Shown piece after piece: positions 1-7,200 of a DNA stretch of 32,062 bases. The notes under the pieces are model-generated. The model saw nothing but the letters and a program-made list of their open reading frames with translations, searched no databases and was not told the origin of the DNA. The position numbers and the translations under genes were made by a program. The stretch spans positions 1 to 32,062 of the forward strand of contig JALEMF010000012.1 of NCBI GenBank assembly GCA_022768005.1. The letters run 5' to 3'. This DNA comes from Bacteroidales bacterium. Its GTDB lineage: Bacteria > Bacteroidota > Bacteroidia > Bacteroidales > Muribaculaceae. The first letter of the stretch is position 1. Each line of letters opens with the position of its first letter.

Positions 1-75
1 CATTTGTCAATAAGGAAGGCGGCAGAGCAACTCGGAGTATCAAAATCAACTGTTGGCAGATGGGTTAATAATTAA
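1..75 (+). CDS. C-terminal fragment of a helix-turn-helix protein (5' end outside window)
   Basis: Frame 1 is open from the first base to a TAA stop and reads HLSIRKAAEQLGVSKSTVGR followed by WVNN. This is a textbook helix-turn-helix: the AAEQLGVSKSTVGRW pattern has the small residue, the glycine turn and the serine/threonine start of the recognition helix. The ORF track missed it because it is short and has no start. Such HTH tails sit at the end of transposase/resolvase-like proteins and of replication or primase-helicase proteins in Bacteroidota mobile elements. Because the next gene is a primase-like DUF6371 protein, a replication-associated protein is my best guess, but this is inference from 24 residues. 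The HTH reading is fairly secure; the identity of the whole protein is not. Confidence 0.6.
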   Translation, partial: HLSIRKAAEQLGVSKSTVGRWVNN

Positions 76-84
76 ATCAGTCCT

Positions 85-107
85 TGTCTCGTTTGTCCCA
101 CGAGACA
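85..107. repeat. Hairpin with an 8-bp stem, loop carries GTCCC
   Basis: TGTCTCGT at 85-92 pairs perfectly with ACGAGACA at 100-107 around a 7-base loop TTGTCCC. The hairpin contains TGTCCCAC (94-101), which is the inverse complement of the GTGGGACA motif found just downstream. No T-tract follows, so it does not look like a standard terminator. It lies between the HTH fragment and the DUF6371 gene and may be a protein-binding or replication structure. Confidence 0.55.
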
Positions 108-118
108 GACGTGAGACA

Positions 119-134
119 GTGGGACAATGGGACA
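119..134. repeat. GTGGGACAATGGGACA motif, left copy
   Basis: Two GGGACA hexamers start 8 bases apart (121 and 129). The same 16-base arrangement with one mismatch (GTGGGACAGTGGGACA) recurs at 1492-1507, on the other side of the DUF6371 gene. An inverted GTGGGACA copy lies at 94-101. The regular 8-base spacing suggests a binding site for a dimeric protein; its ligand is unknown. Confidence 0.5.
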
Positions 135-236
135 AGTTTTACACTCATCTATGATATTGCCTTTACCGCAGACTGAATATATCCAAGGCAATCCTCCTCT
201 CTCCATATATCACCTTTTCATTAATAATTAAACAAA

Positions 237-1262
237 ATGATTAACTATGATTTTCACCTTGACAAGACATCGCGGAAATATATCTGCCCGCATTGTCATC
301 GCAAAACGTTTGTCCTATATTTGGACTCTCAGAACAAGATTCTTTCACCTGAAGTTGGTAAATGTGACAGACTCGATAAGTGTAACTATCACTATCCTCC
401 CCGTCAATTCTTTGAAGAACATTTATCGCTATCGCCCCGAGTCCATAAAGAAATCCGTACTTTCCCCCAAAAAACTACAGTACCCTTACCCTCTTTTATC
501 CCTCGAGAATACGTGGAAAATACCCTTTCAGCCTATAATCAGAATTCACTTTACAGATTCCTGGCTCACGCGTTTAGGAAAGTCCTTCAGAAAAAACATA
601 TTGATGAGGTAGTGAGTGACTATATGCTCGGCACTGCCAAGATGTACGGCGGCAGCCCCGTGTTTTGGCAAATTGACAGGCTCGGAAGAGCGCACACTGG
701 CAAGATTATGGGCTACGACGATACCGGTCACCGCATTAAGAATCCTCATCCGCTGATGCAATGGGCGCATACGGCACTGAAAGACCGCTTAGACGGAGAT
801 TTTACTCTGTCGCAGACTTTCTACGGTGCACACCGTCCGCGAGCTGATAACACTGTCTATTGGCTCTTTGAAAGCGAGAAAACTGCACTTATCACGGCTC
901 TTGCCCTTAAGTGCTGCGGCGAGGCGGAGTACCGCCGATTTATCCCTATCGCAGCAGGCGGCTGTGAAGGTTTTAATCCCACACCCGAAGCAATGAGCAA
1001 CCGTAATCATCGTATTCAACTCCTTAAAGGGCAACGATTAGTACTCTTTCCCGATAATGGAAAATACGAGCATTGGAAACTCCGTGCCGGTCTCGCAAAG
1101 CGATTCTGCAAGAGCGTGAAAGTATCCACAATCCTTGAGCCTCAAATCCACAGGACATATTATCCCAAAGTACCCGTCAATCCTTCCGATGACCTCGGTG
1201 ATATTATCCTGGGTTACCTTGAAGCAGGGCTTGACGTCACGGAACTTGTGACATTCTATTAA
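237..1262 (+). CDS. DUF6371 family protein, zinc ribbon plus Toprim-like primase-type domain
   Basis: The 341-residue protein opens with a zinc-ribbon-like cluster: CPHC (C17, C20) followed by C43 and C49, as in the PG0870-type zinc finger. The C-terminal half has Toprim-like features, a strand ending in a glutamate (WLFESEKTALI) and a later LVLFPDNG segment where DnaG-type proteins carry their acidic DxD region. The acidic motif is only partly conserved, so metal-dependent primase activity is uncertain. Family members are common in Bacteroidota mobile elements beside replication genes, so a role in DNA replication or DNA binding is inferred. The ATG at 237 is preceded by an A-rich stretch and no clear Shine-Dalgarno. 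It is flanked on both sides by noncoding repeats, unlike the compact genes from 1841 on. The family name is recalled, not searched. Confidence 0.7.
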   Translation: MINYDFHLDKTSRKYICPHCHRKTFVLYLDSQNKILSPEVGKCDRLDKCNYHYPPRQFFEEHLSLSPRVHKEIRTFPQKTTVPLPSFIPREYVENTLSAYNQNSLYRFLAHAFRKVLQKKHIDEVVSDYMLGTAKMYGGSPVFWQIDRLGRAHTGKIMGYDDTGHRIKNPHPLMQWAHTALKDRLDGDFTLSQTFYGAHRPRADNTVYWLFESEKTALITALALKCCGEAEYRRFIPIAAGGCEGFNPTPEAMSNRNHRIQLLKGQRLVLFPDNGKYEHWKLRAGLAKRFCKSVKVSTILEPQIHRTYYPKVPVNPSDDLGDIILGYLEAGLDVTELVTFY

Positions 1263-1304
1263 GCAAAAAGGCGAAAAGGGCTGAAAAGGGCAAAAAGGCT
1301 TTGA

Positions 1305-1340
1305 AAGTCAGACAGGTCGGACAAGTCAGACAGGTCTGAC
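1305..1340. repeat. Tandem 18-base repeat (two units, one mismatch)
   Basis: AAGTCAGACAGGTCGGAC at 1305-1322 is followed immediately by AAGTCAGACAGGTCTGAC at 1323-1340. Head-to-tail units of this size are typical of iterons that bind replication initiators, but only two units are present here. Confidence 0.75.
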
Positions 1341-1344
1341 TTTT
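1323..1344 (+). terminator. Palindrome followed by TTTT, possible terminator of the DUF6371 gene
   Basis: AAGTCAGAC (1323-1331) pairs perfectly with GTCTGACTT (1334-1342) around two bases, running into a short T stretch. It starts 60 bases after the DUF6371 stop codon. It coincides with the second unit of the tandem repeat, so it could equally be an operator or part of an iteron array. The T-tract is only four bases. Confidence 0.35.
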
Positions 1345-1345
1345 A

Positions 1346-1385
1346 CCACAAAAATACCAAACAGATTGCCACAAAAACACCAAAC
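1346..1385. repeat. Spaced 17-base direct repeat CCACAAAAA(T/C)ACCAAAC
   Basis: CCACAAAAATACCAAAC at 1346-1362 recurs as CCACAAAAACACCAAAC at 1369-1385, starts 23 bases apart, one mismatch. It directly follows the 18-base tandem repeat, adding to the iteron-like appearance. Confidence 0.7.
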
Positions 1386-1459
1386 GAAATACCGATATTC
1401 TTTGTCTGTCCGATGCTGAAGAATGTGCGCCATCGGGGAGCCTCTGAGGTGAAATGTAT

Positions 1460-1507
1460 GGGACAGTGTCCCAAGTGTCCGGGCATCTATCGTGGGACAG
1501 TGGGACA
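1460..1507. repeat. GGGACA palindrome and right copy of GTGGGACAGTGGGACA
   Basis: GGGACAGTGTCCC (1460-1472) is a perfect 6+1+6 palindrome. GTGGGACAGTGGGACA (1492-1507) matches the left copy at 119-134 with one difference and keeps the 8-base hexamer spacing. The motif thus brackets the DUF6371 gene. Confidence 0.6.
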
Positions 1508-1577
1508 GACAACATCATCAAGGAAAGTCGGAGTGAGTGAGGTCTGTATCTGATGCTGAAGAAGTTACGCCATCGGG

Positions 1578-1594
1578 GAGCCTCGGTGAGGCTC
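1578..1594. repeat. Perfect hairpin GAGCCTC-GGT-GAGGCTC
   Basis: A 7-bp stem with a 3-base loop follows the second copy of the ~139-base repeat. No T-tract follows. In the first copy the equivalent position (CCTCTGAGG) is degenerate. Confidence 0.6.
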
Positions 1595-1661
1595 GGCTGT
1601 AAGAAACACCGTATAAGCACGCAGTGCGCCATGCGGTGACACAATGCCCTCACTCCCCACT

Positions 1662-1680
1662 CGCACCTCGGGGAGGTGCG
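1662..1680. repeat. Perfect hairpin CGCACCTC-GGG-GAGGTGCG
   Basis: An 8-bp stem with a 3-base GGG loop directly precedes the third GTCTGT unit. The stem sequence differs from the hairpin at 1578-1594 but keeps the same size and loop, suggesting that structure matters more than sequence. Confidence 0.6.
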
Positions 1681-1840
1681 GTCTGTCCCTGATACTGAAG
1701 ATGTAGTCTTTACATGTAATTCTTATACTTTAAGTAAAATCACCGTACTGAGCAACACCCGAAAAGAAAAATTTCCGGCAAAATGGGGAGAGTATTCAGG
1801 AAATATCTCTAACTTTTTAAGATATTAAAAAAAAGACGAT

Positions 1841-2380
1841 ATGGCAAACGATACAATACAGGAATTCGATGCGGCTATCAAGAGATGCCGTGAACTATAT
1901 GTGGCAAAATTAGGCGATTACGGACCATCATGGAGGATAATGCGCCCTTGCAGTATTACAGACCAAATTTTTATCAAAGCAAAGCGTATCCGTCAGATAG
2001 AGGAGACGGGAGTGTCAAAAGTAGGCGACGGTATTCTCGGAGAGTTTATTGCTATCGTCAATTATGGCATCATGGGGCTTATACAGCTGTCAAAAGGGTG
2101 GAGCGACACTAAGGATATTTCTTCACAAGAGGCTGTTGCACTCTACGACAAATATATGAATGAAACTCGCGAACTGATGATATCAAAGAACCATGACTAC
2201 GACGAAGCGTGGCGCGGAATGAGAATCTCCAGTTACACAGATTTTATCCTGATGAAAATAGAACGCACCAAGGAGATAGAAAATCATTCCGGTGAAACGT
2301 GTGTATCCGAAGGTATTGATGCCAACTATAAGGATATGGTGAACTATGCCATTTTCGGCATCATAAAACTCAGCGAATAA
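1841..2380 (+). CDS. DUF1599 protein (nucleotide-modification-associated domain 1), two tandem domains
   Basis: The 179-residue protein is an internal duplication. ELYVAKLGDYGPSWRIMRP with TDQIFIKAKRIRQIEE (about residues 18-55) is repeated as ELMISKNHDYDEAWRGMRI with TDFILMKIERTKEIEN (about 110-148). Each half is followed by a (V)NYxIxGxIxLS helix. This double layout is the usual form in Bacteroidota. The family is linked by name to nucleotide modification, but its reaction is unknown to me, and none should be assumed. No signal peptide, so cytoplasmic. It starts the compact gene run: the DoxX gene begins 9 bases after its stop. A -7-like TAACTTTT lies about 25 bases upstream but is weak. 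Confidence 0.8.
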   Translation: MANDTIQEFDAAIKRCRELYVAKLGDYGPSWRIMRPCSITDQIFIKAKRIRQIEETGVSKVGDGILGEFIAIVNYGIMGLIQLSKGWSDTKDISSQEAVALYDKYMNETRELMISKNHDYDEAWRGMRISSYTDFILMKIERTKEIENHSGETCVSEGIDANYKDMVNYAIFGIIKLSE

Positions 2381-2389
2381 GCCGCAACT

Positions 2390-3646
2390 ATGAGTCCGTT
2401 CTTGGAAAAATTGCGATTGCTGAACCGTAAGTATGCCAAAGCGGCGGTAGTGGTACTGCGAGTGCTGCTCGGAGTAGTATTTATCTTTTCAGGATTCGTA
2501 AAAGCCGACGACCTCTGGGGCTTTATCTACAAACTTGAGGAATACCTGAGCGTGCTTGACATGACATTGCCTCGAACCGTGACCCTGACGATAGGAATGA
2601 CAGTGGCAGCAGTGGAAGCCCTCTGCGGACTATCGCTGCTCATAGGTGCTTACAGGCGAGTAGTACCCGTGATAATGGGATTGATGATGGCAGTTATGCT
2701 CCCGCTGACAGCCTGGCTGTATTTTGCGAACCCTATCAGCGACTGTGGCTGCTTCGGAGACGCAATAATCCTCTCGAACGGTGCCACTTTCCTTAAAAAT
2801 ATACTTATCACCATCGGAGTCATCTATCTGATCAAGTACAACAAGTACGTTCGCCTCCGACTCTTTCACCAGGAATTACACTGGCTTGCAGTGATGGGCG
2901 GAATGGCATATATGGCAGCATTAAGTCTTACATGCTACAACGTTCAGCCCGTCATAGACTTTCGCCCCTATCCTGAGGAAAGTAACCTCATTAAGGACAT
3001 AGAAAGTGACGGCAGTGAAGTGGAATTCCTTTATACCAAAAACGGCGAAGAAAAAGTTTTCACCGCCGACAATCTGCCCGATGAAACCTGGACATACGTC
3101 AATAGAATACCGTCAGAGACAAATAGCGAAAATGAAGGCTTGGCAGTATATGACGGAGATGAAGAAGTATCACAAGACGTAATTGCAAGCAGCGGAAAGC
3201 AGATGATATACGTAGTGCCGGAAATGAACCGTATAGACCTTTCCTACACCTACTTCGTCAACGAACTTTACCGCAAGTGCCTCGAAAACGATATAGACTT
3301 TATAGCACTCCTCGCCACGGATACAGAAGGAATAGAATGGTGGAAAGACTACTCCATGGCAAACTATGCCTGCTACTCCGCAGACGATACGGAACTGAAG
3401 TCGCTCGTCAGAGGCAAAATGAGCATTGTGTACACGGAAGACGGCATCATCAAGTGGAAACGCACAATATCCTCACTAATTGATACTTACCACAATAATA
3501 AAGCCACAGGGACATTCCCCGACAACATAGTATTCGACTTACGGCACTATTTTTATAAAATCACGATAATCTTTGCCGCATGGCTTATCTTTATCGGAAT
3601 AATTCAGATTTTAATACAAGTCAAAACTAAAAAGCAAAAAAAATGA
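2390..3646 (+). CDS. DoxX/MauE-type inner-membrane protein, BT_3928-like, with thioredoxin-like C-terminal region
   Basis: The N-terminal ~175 residues form a DoxX/MauE-type bundle of about four to five membrane helices, with a DCGCFGD motif near residue 119 typical of redox-associated DoxX proteins. The C-terminal part (about 200-360) is soluble and thioredoxin-like in pattern but has no CXXC pair, so any redox role would rest on the CGC in the membrane part. A further hydrophobic helix (about 385-408) and a lysine-rich tail close the 418-residue protein. The last ATGA overlaps the ruvA start, so the two are translationally coupled. Bacteroidota genomes commonly place this gene after DUF1599. 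Substrate and partner are unknown. Confidence 0.78.
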   Translation: MSPFLEKLRLLNRKYAKAAVVVLRVLLGVVFIFSGFVKADDLWGFIYKLEEYLSVLDMTLPRTVTLTIGMTVAAVEALCGLSLLIGAYRRVVPVIMGLMMAVMLPLTAWLYFANPISDCGCFGDAIILSNGATFLKNILITIGVIYLIKYNKYVRLRLFHQELHWLAVMGGMAYMAALSLTCYNVQPVIDFRPYPEESNLIKDIESDGSEVEFLYTKNGEEKVFTADNLPDETWTYVNRIPSETNSENEGLAVYDGDEEVSQDVIASSGKQMIYVVPEMNRIDLSYTYFVNELYRKCLENDIDFIALLATDTEGIEWWKDYSMANYACYSADDTELKSLVRGKMSIVYTEDGIIKWKRTISSLIDTYHNNKATGTFPDNIVFDLRHYFYKITIIFAAWLIFIGIIQILIQVKTKKQKK

Positions 3647-4233
3647 TAGAATACATAAAAGGCGACATAGCAAGTCTTACACCCACCGAAGCCGTCATCG
3701 AAACAACAGGCGGAGTAGGGTACTTACTGAACATCTCGCTCAACACTTACACATCAATAGAGCAAAGCAGCCGGAAAGCACTCCGAATTTACGTACACGA
3801 GATAATACGCGAAGACGCAGTAACCCTTTACGGCTTCTTTGACCTCCAGGAGCGAGAAATCTTCCGTCAACTCATTGGAGTGTCAGGCGTAGGAGCATCA
3901 ATAGCACGAATGATACTCTCAGCAATACCCCCTGTTGACTTGCAGCAAGTCATAGTAAGCTCAGACGTCAGACGACTCAAATCCGTCAAAGGAATAGGTG
4001 CAAAGACAGCAGAAAGAATAATTGTTGACCTCAAAGATAAAATAAAAGGGGTAGATGTTACGTTATTAGAAAAGACACCGGTAGCGTCAGAAATCTTCGA
4101 TGAGGCAATGGCAGCCCTCGTCATGCTCGGATTTCCAAAGCAGCAGACACAGAAAGTGCTTGAAAAAATCTTTAAAGCCGAGCCTGACATCAAAGTGGAA
4201 GTCGCTATCAAGAAGGCACTTAGTATGATGTAA
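3643..4233 (+). CDS. ruvA: Holliday junction branch migration protein RuvA
   Basis: The 196-residue protein has the full RuvA layout: an N-terminal OB-fold beginning MIEYIKGDI, a central helix-hairpin-helix pair (LIGVSGVGASIARMIL and VKGIGAKTAERIIVDLKDK), and a C-terminal three-helix domain (about 150-196) that contacts RuvB. RuvA tetramers bind four-way junctions and load RuvB helicase rings for branch migration. It overlaps the DoxX gene by 4 bases and is followed 15 bases later by sprA. ruvB is not in the window, which is normal in Bacteroidota, where ruvA often sits next to sprA. Length is typical. Confidence 0.95.
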   Translation: MIEYIKGDIASLTPTEAVIETTGGVGYLLNISLNTYTSIEQSSRKALRIYVHEIIREDAVTLYGFFDLQEREIFRQLIGVSGVGASIARMILSAIPPVDLQQVIVSSDVRRLKSVKGIGAKTAERIIVDLKDKIKGVDVTLLEKTPVASEIFDEAMAALVMLGFPKQQTQKVLEKIFKAEPDIKVEVAIKKALSMM

Positions 4234-4248
4234 AGCATAATTCAGATA

Positions 4249-7200
4249 TTGAAAACGAAACATTTGGTCTCGACATATAAAAAAATATTTGTTGCGGTAT
4301 TGCTGTCAATGGCGATACCTTTTGCCATATATCCCCAAGCAGACACCACAAGAGTGAAAGTACAGCCCACCATTGCACCGGACTACGAGACACTTATGGG
4401 CGAAAAGTCTGCACTGGACCTCGTTACCCCCTCAAACATCAAGACCGAAGCAGAGCTTGACTCCGAAACAGGAAACTACATTATCCGTACTAAAATCGGA
4501 GAAAAAGAAATCGGCACACCATTTATTCTCACACCACAGGAATACAACAACTGGCAGCTCAGAAAGTCAATGCAGACCTATCTCCACAAGAAAAACACCG
4601 AGCTCGCAGAGAAAAAAGAAAAAGAGCCCTTCAACATCTTGGACATGAACTTCGCTCTCGGACCATTGGAAAAAATATTCGGTCCCGGCGGAGTACAACT
4701 GAAAACACAAGGCTCCGTACAAATAAAGATGGCAGTCAACTCCAACAAGACCGATAACCCCGCATTGTCGCTCAACAGCCGTCGCAAGACCTATTTTGAC
4801 TTCGACCAAAAAATACAAGCCACTATCAATGCAAGCGTAGGTGACCGTATGAAATTCAATATGACATACAACACCGATGCTACATTTGACTTTGACTCCA
4901 AAAATATCAAACTCGCTTACGAAGGAAAAGAAGACGACATCGTAAAGAGCATTGAAGCAGGTAATGTGTCTATGACTACCGGTTCTTCACTTATCAGAGG
5001 CAGCACCGCACTTTTCGGTATTAAGACAAAACTCCAATTCGGAAAACTTACCGCTACCGCACTCGTCTCACAGCAAAATTCCGAATCAAAGACCGTAAAC
5101 AGTAAAGGGGGAGTACAGTCAACGGACTTCACCGTCAACATCGATAATTACGACCAGAACCGTCACTACTTCCTCTCGCACTATTTCCGTGACAATTACG
5201 ACAACTTCTGCTCACGCCTCCCATTCGTCACATCAGGAATTAAAATCACCAGGATAGAAGTGTGGGTCACAAACAAGAGCAGCAACTACGACCAGTCAAG
5301 AAACATCGTAGCATTCATGGACCTCGGTGAAAATGAAGTCCTTGCAAACAGCCATTGGCAGCCCGATAAGTCCCTTCCAACTCCTGCAAACTCTTCAAAT
5401 GACTTGCTCTCTACAATCAAAAACCAATACCCCGAAGCAAGAAATATCAGCATAGTAAGTCAAGCACTCAGCCCCCTTCAAGCATACGGATTCGAAGGTG
5501 GCAGAGACTACGAAAAAGTAGAAAGCGCACGTCTGCTTAAAGACAACGAATACACCCTTAACAGTACACTCGGATACATCTCCATCAAAAGCCAACTAAA
5601 CGCCGATGAAGTCCTCGGCGTAGCATTCGAATATACTTACAACGGACAAGTTTACCAAGTAGGTGAATTCTCCGGAGACATCACAGGGACCGACCAGTCA
5701 CTTTACGTCAAAATGCTTAAAAGCACCACAGTAGCACCAAAACTGCCGATGTGGGACTTGATGATGAAAAACGTCTATTCACTCGGAGCATACCAAGTGT
5801 CTAAATCAAACTTCAAACTCAACATCAAATACCTCAGCGACACCACAGGAACACAAATCGTATATCTCCCCGTACCCGGACTTAACGATAAGTCACTCCT
5901 CCAAGTTATGAACCTTGACCGACTTGACAGCAACGAGCAGTCAAACCCTGACGGATTTTTTGACTTCATAGAAGGATACACCATAACATCATCGAACGGC
6001 AAAGTAATATTCCCCGTAGTAGAACCATTCGGCAGCCACCTCGCCAAGAAAATCGGTAACCCCGAAATTGCTAAAGAATACATCTATCAGGAACTATATG
6101 ACTCAACACTCGTCGTAGCACGCCAATTTGCCGACAAAAACAAATTTGTCCTCACCGGCTCATATCAAGCGTCATCAGGCTCACAAATCCGATTAAACGC
6201 AATGAACGTTCCTCGAGGATCTGTAGTCGTCACCGCAGGTGGTGTCAAACTCACGGAAAACAGCGATTACACCGTGGACTACTCCATGGGTATCGTCACA
6301 ATCACCAATCAGAGCATCATCGACTCAGGACAAAGCATCAGCGTATCCCTCGAAAACCAGTCAATGTTCAACACACAGAGGAAAACACTCGTAGGACTCG
6401 ACCTACAGTACGCCATAAACAAAAACTTCAATATCGGCGGTACATTCCTCCACTTCTCCGAAAAAGCATTGACGGAAAAAGTTAACATCGGAGACGAAAC
6501 CATTAACAACACTATGTTAGGACTCAATCTGTCCTACAACACACAGTTCATGTGGCTTACAAACCTCCTTAACAAGATTCCTACCGTTAATGCCACTCAA
6601 CCGTCTTCAATAACCGTCTCAGCAGAGTACGCACAGTTAATGCCAAGCAAGCAAAAAGCCGGAACGAACAAAGGCAGCTCTTACGTCGACGACTTTGAAT
6701 CAAGTCAGACTGGTATTGACCTCCGTTCACCTTACTCCTGGTTCCTCGCTTCTACACCTTACGACAACTCCTCATCTGCACTATTCCCCGAAGCAGCACT
6801 GTCAAACGACGTCGCCTACGGTAAAAACAGAGCACTCATCAACTGGTACTACATCGATAGAATGTTTACACAGAGAAACTCCTCAATGTGTCCGGGTTAC
6901 CTAAAAAGCGACTTAAAGCAGCAGTCAAACCCTTACGTCCGTGAAGTCACATCTCGTGAAATATTCCCCGGACGACAACTGACCTACGGAGAATCCTCCA
7001 CTATCCAGACACTAAACCTCTCTTTTTACCCTAACGAACGCGGTCCGTACAACGTTGACGCTACAAACATCGATGACAACGGATACCTCCTCAATCCCGA
7101 AAAACGTTGGGGCGGAATAATGAGAAAAATGGATAACACGAACTTTGAACAGTCAAACATCGAATATATACAGTTCTGGATAATGAGTCCCTTCCTTGAC

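Larger units (their letters stand above)
1404..1703. repeat. Three imperfect copies of GTCTGT..GATGCTGAAG, about 139 bases apart
   Basis: The unit starts at 1404, 1542 and 1681. The first two copies continue almost identically through GAAG, a variable few bases, and CGCCATCGGGGAGCCTC (ending at 1444 and 1584). The third has GATACTGAAGATG and then diverges. The reverse-strand 138-residue ORF over this area gives repetitive, tryptophan/arginine/serine-rich peptide (EAPRWRNFFS), which I read as translation of repeats, not a gene. It may be a dispersed or REP-like element family. Confidence 0.65.
1263..1840. other. Repeat-rich noncoding region (578 bases)
   Basis: No credible gene is present. 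Instead the segment holds, in order: a purine-rich run with repeated GAAAAGGG-like units (about 1266-1300), an 18-base tandem repeat, a 17-base spaced repeat, a GGGACA palindrome, three copies of a GTCTGT..GATGCTGAAG unit about 139 bases apart, and two GC-rich hairpins. These are listed separately. The last 150 bases before the DUF1599 gene are plain AT-rich DNA; TAACTTTT at 1810-1817 is one base off the TAnnTTTG -7 element but lacks a visible -33. The density of short repeats resembles plasmid or integrative-element origins, or a dispersed repeat family; which one cannot be decided from one copy. Confidence 0.7.

Noticed and set aside
247-612. 121-residue + strand ORF inside the DUF6371 gene
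   Set aside because: Out-of-frame shadow of a gene with clear zinc-ribbon and Toprim-like features.
1305-1385. CRISPR array
   Set aside because: Only two units of each repeat, no regular unique spacers and no cas genes in the window.
1237-1653. Reverse-strand 138-residue ORF in the repeat-rich region
   Set aside because: Composition is repetitive and unlike the other proteins; it follows the DNA repeats, overlaps the DUF6371 end, and has no plausible domain or start context.
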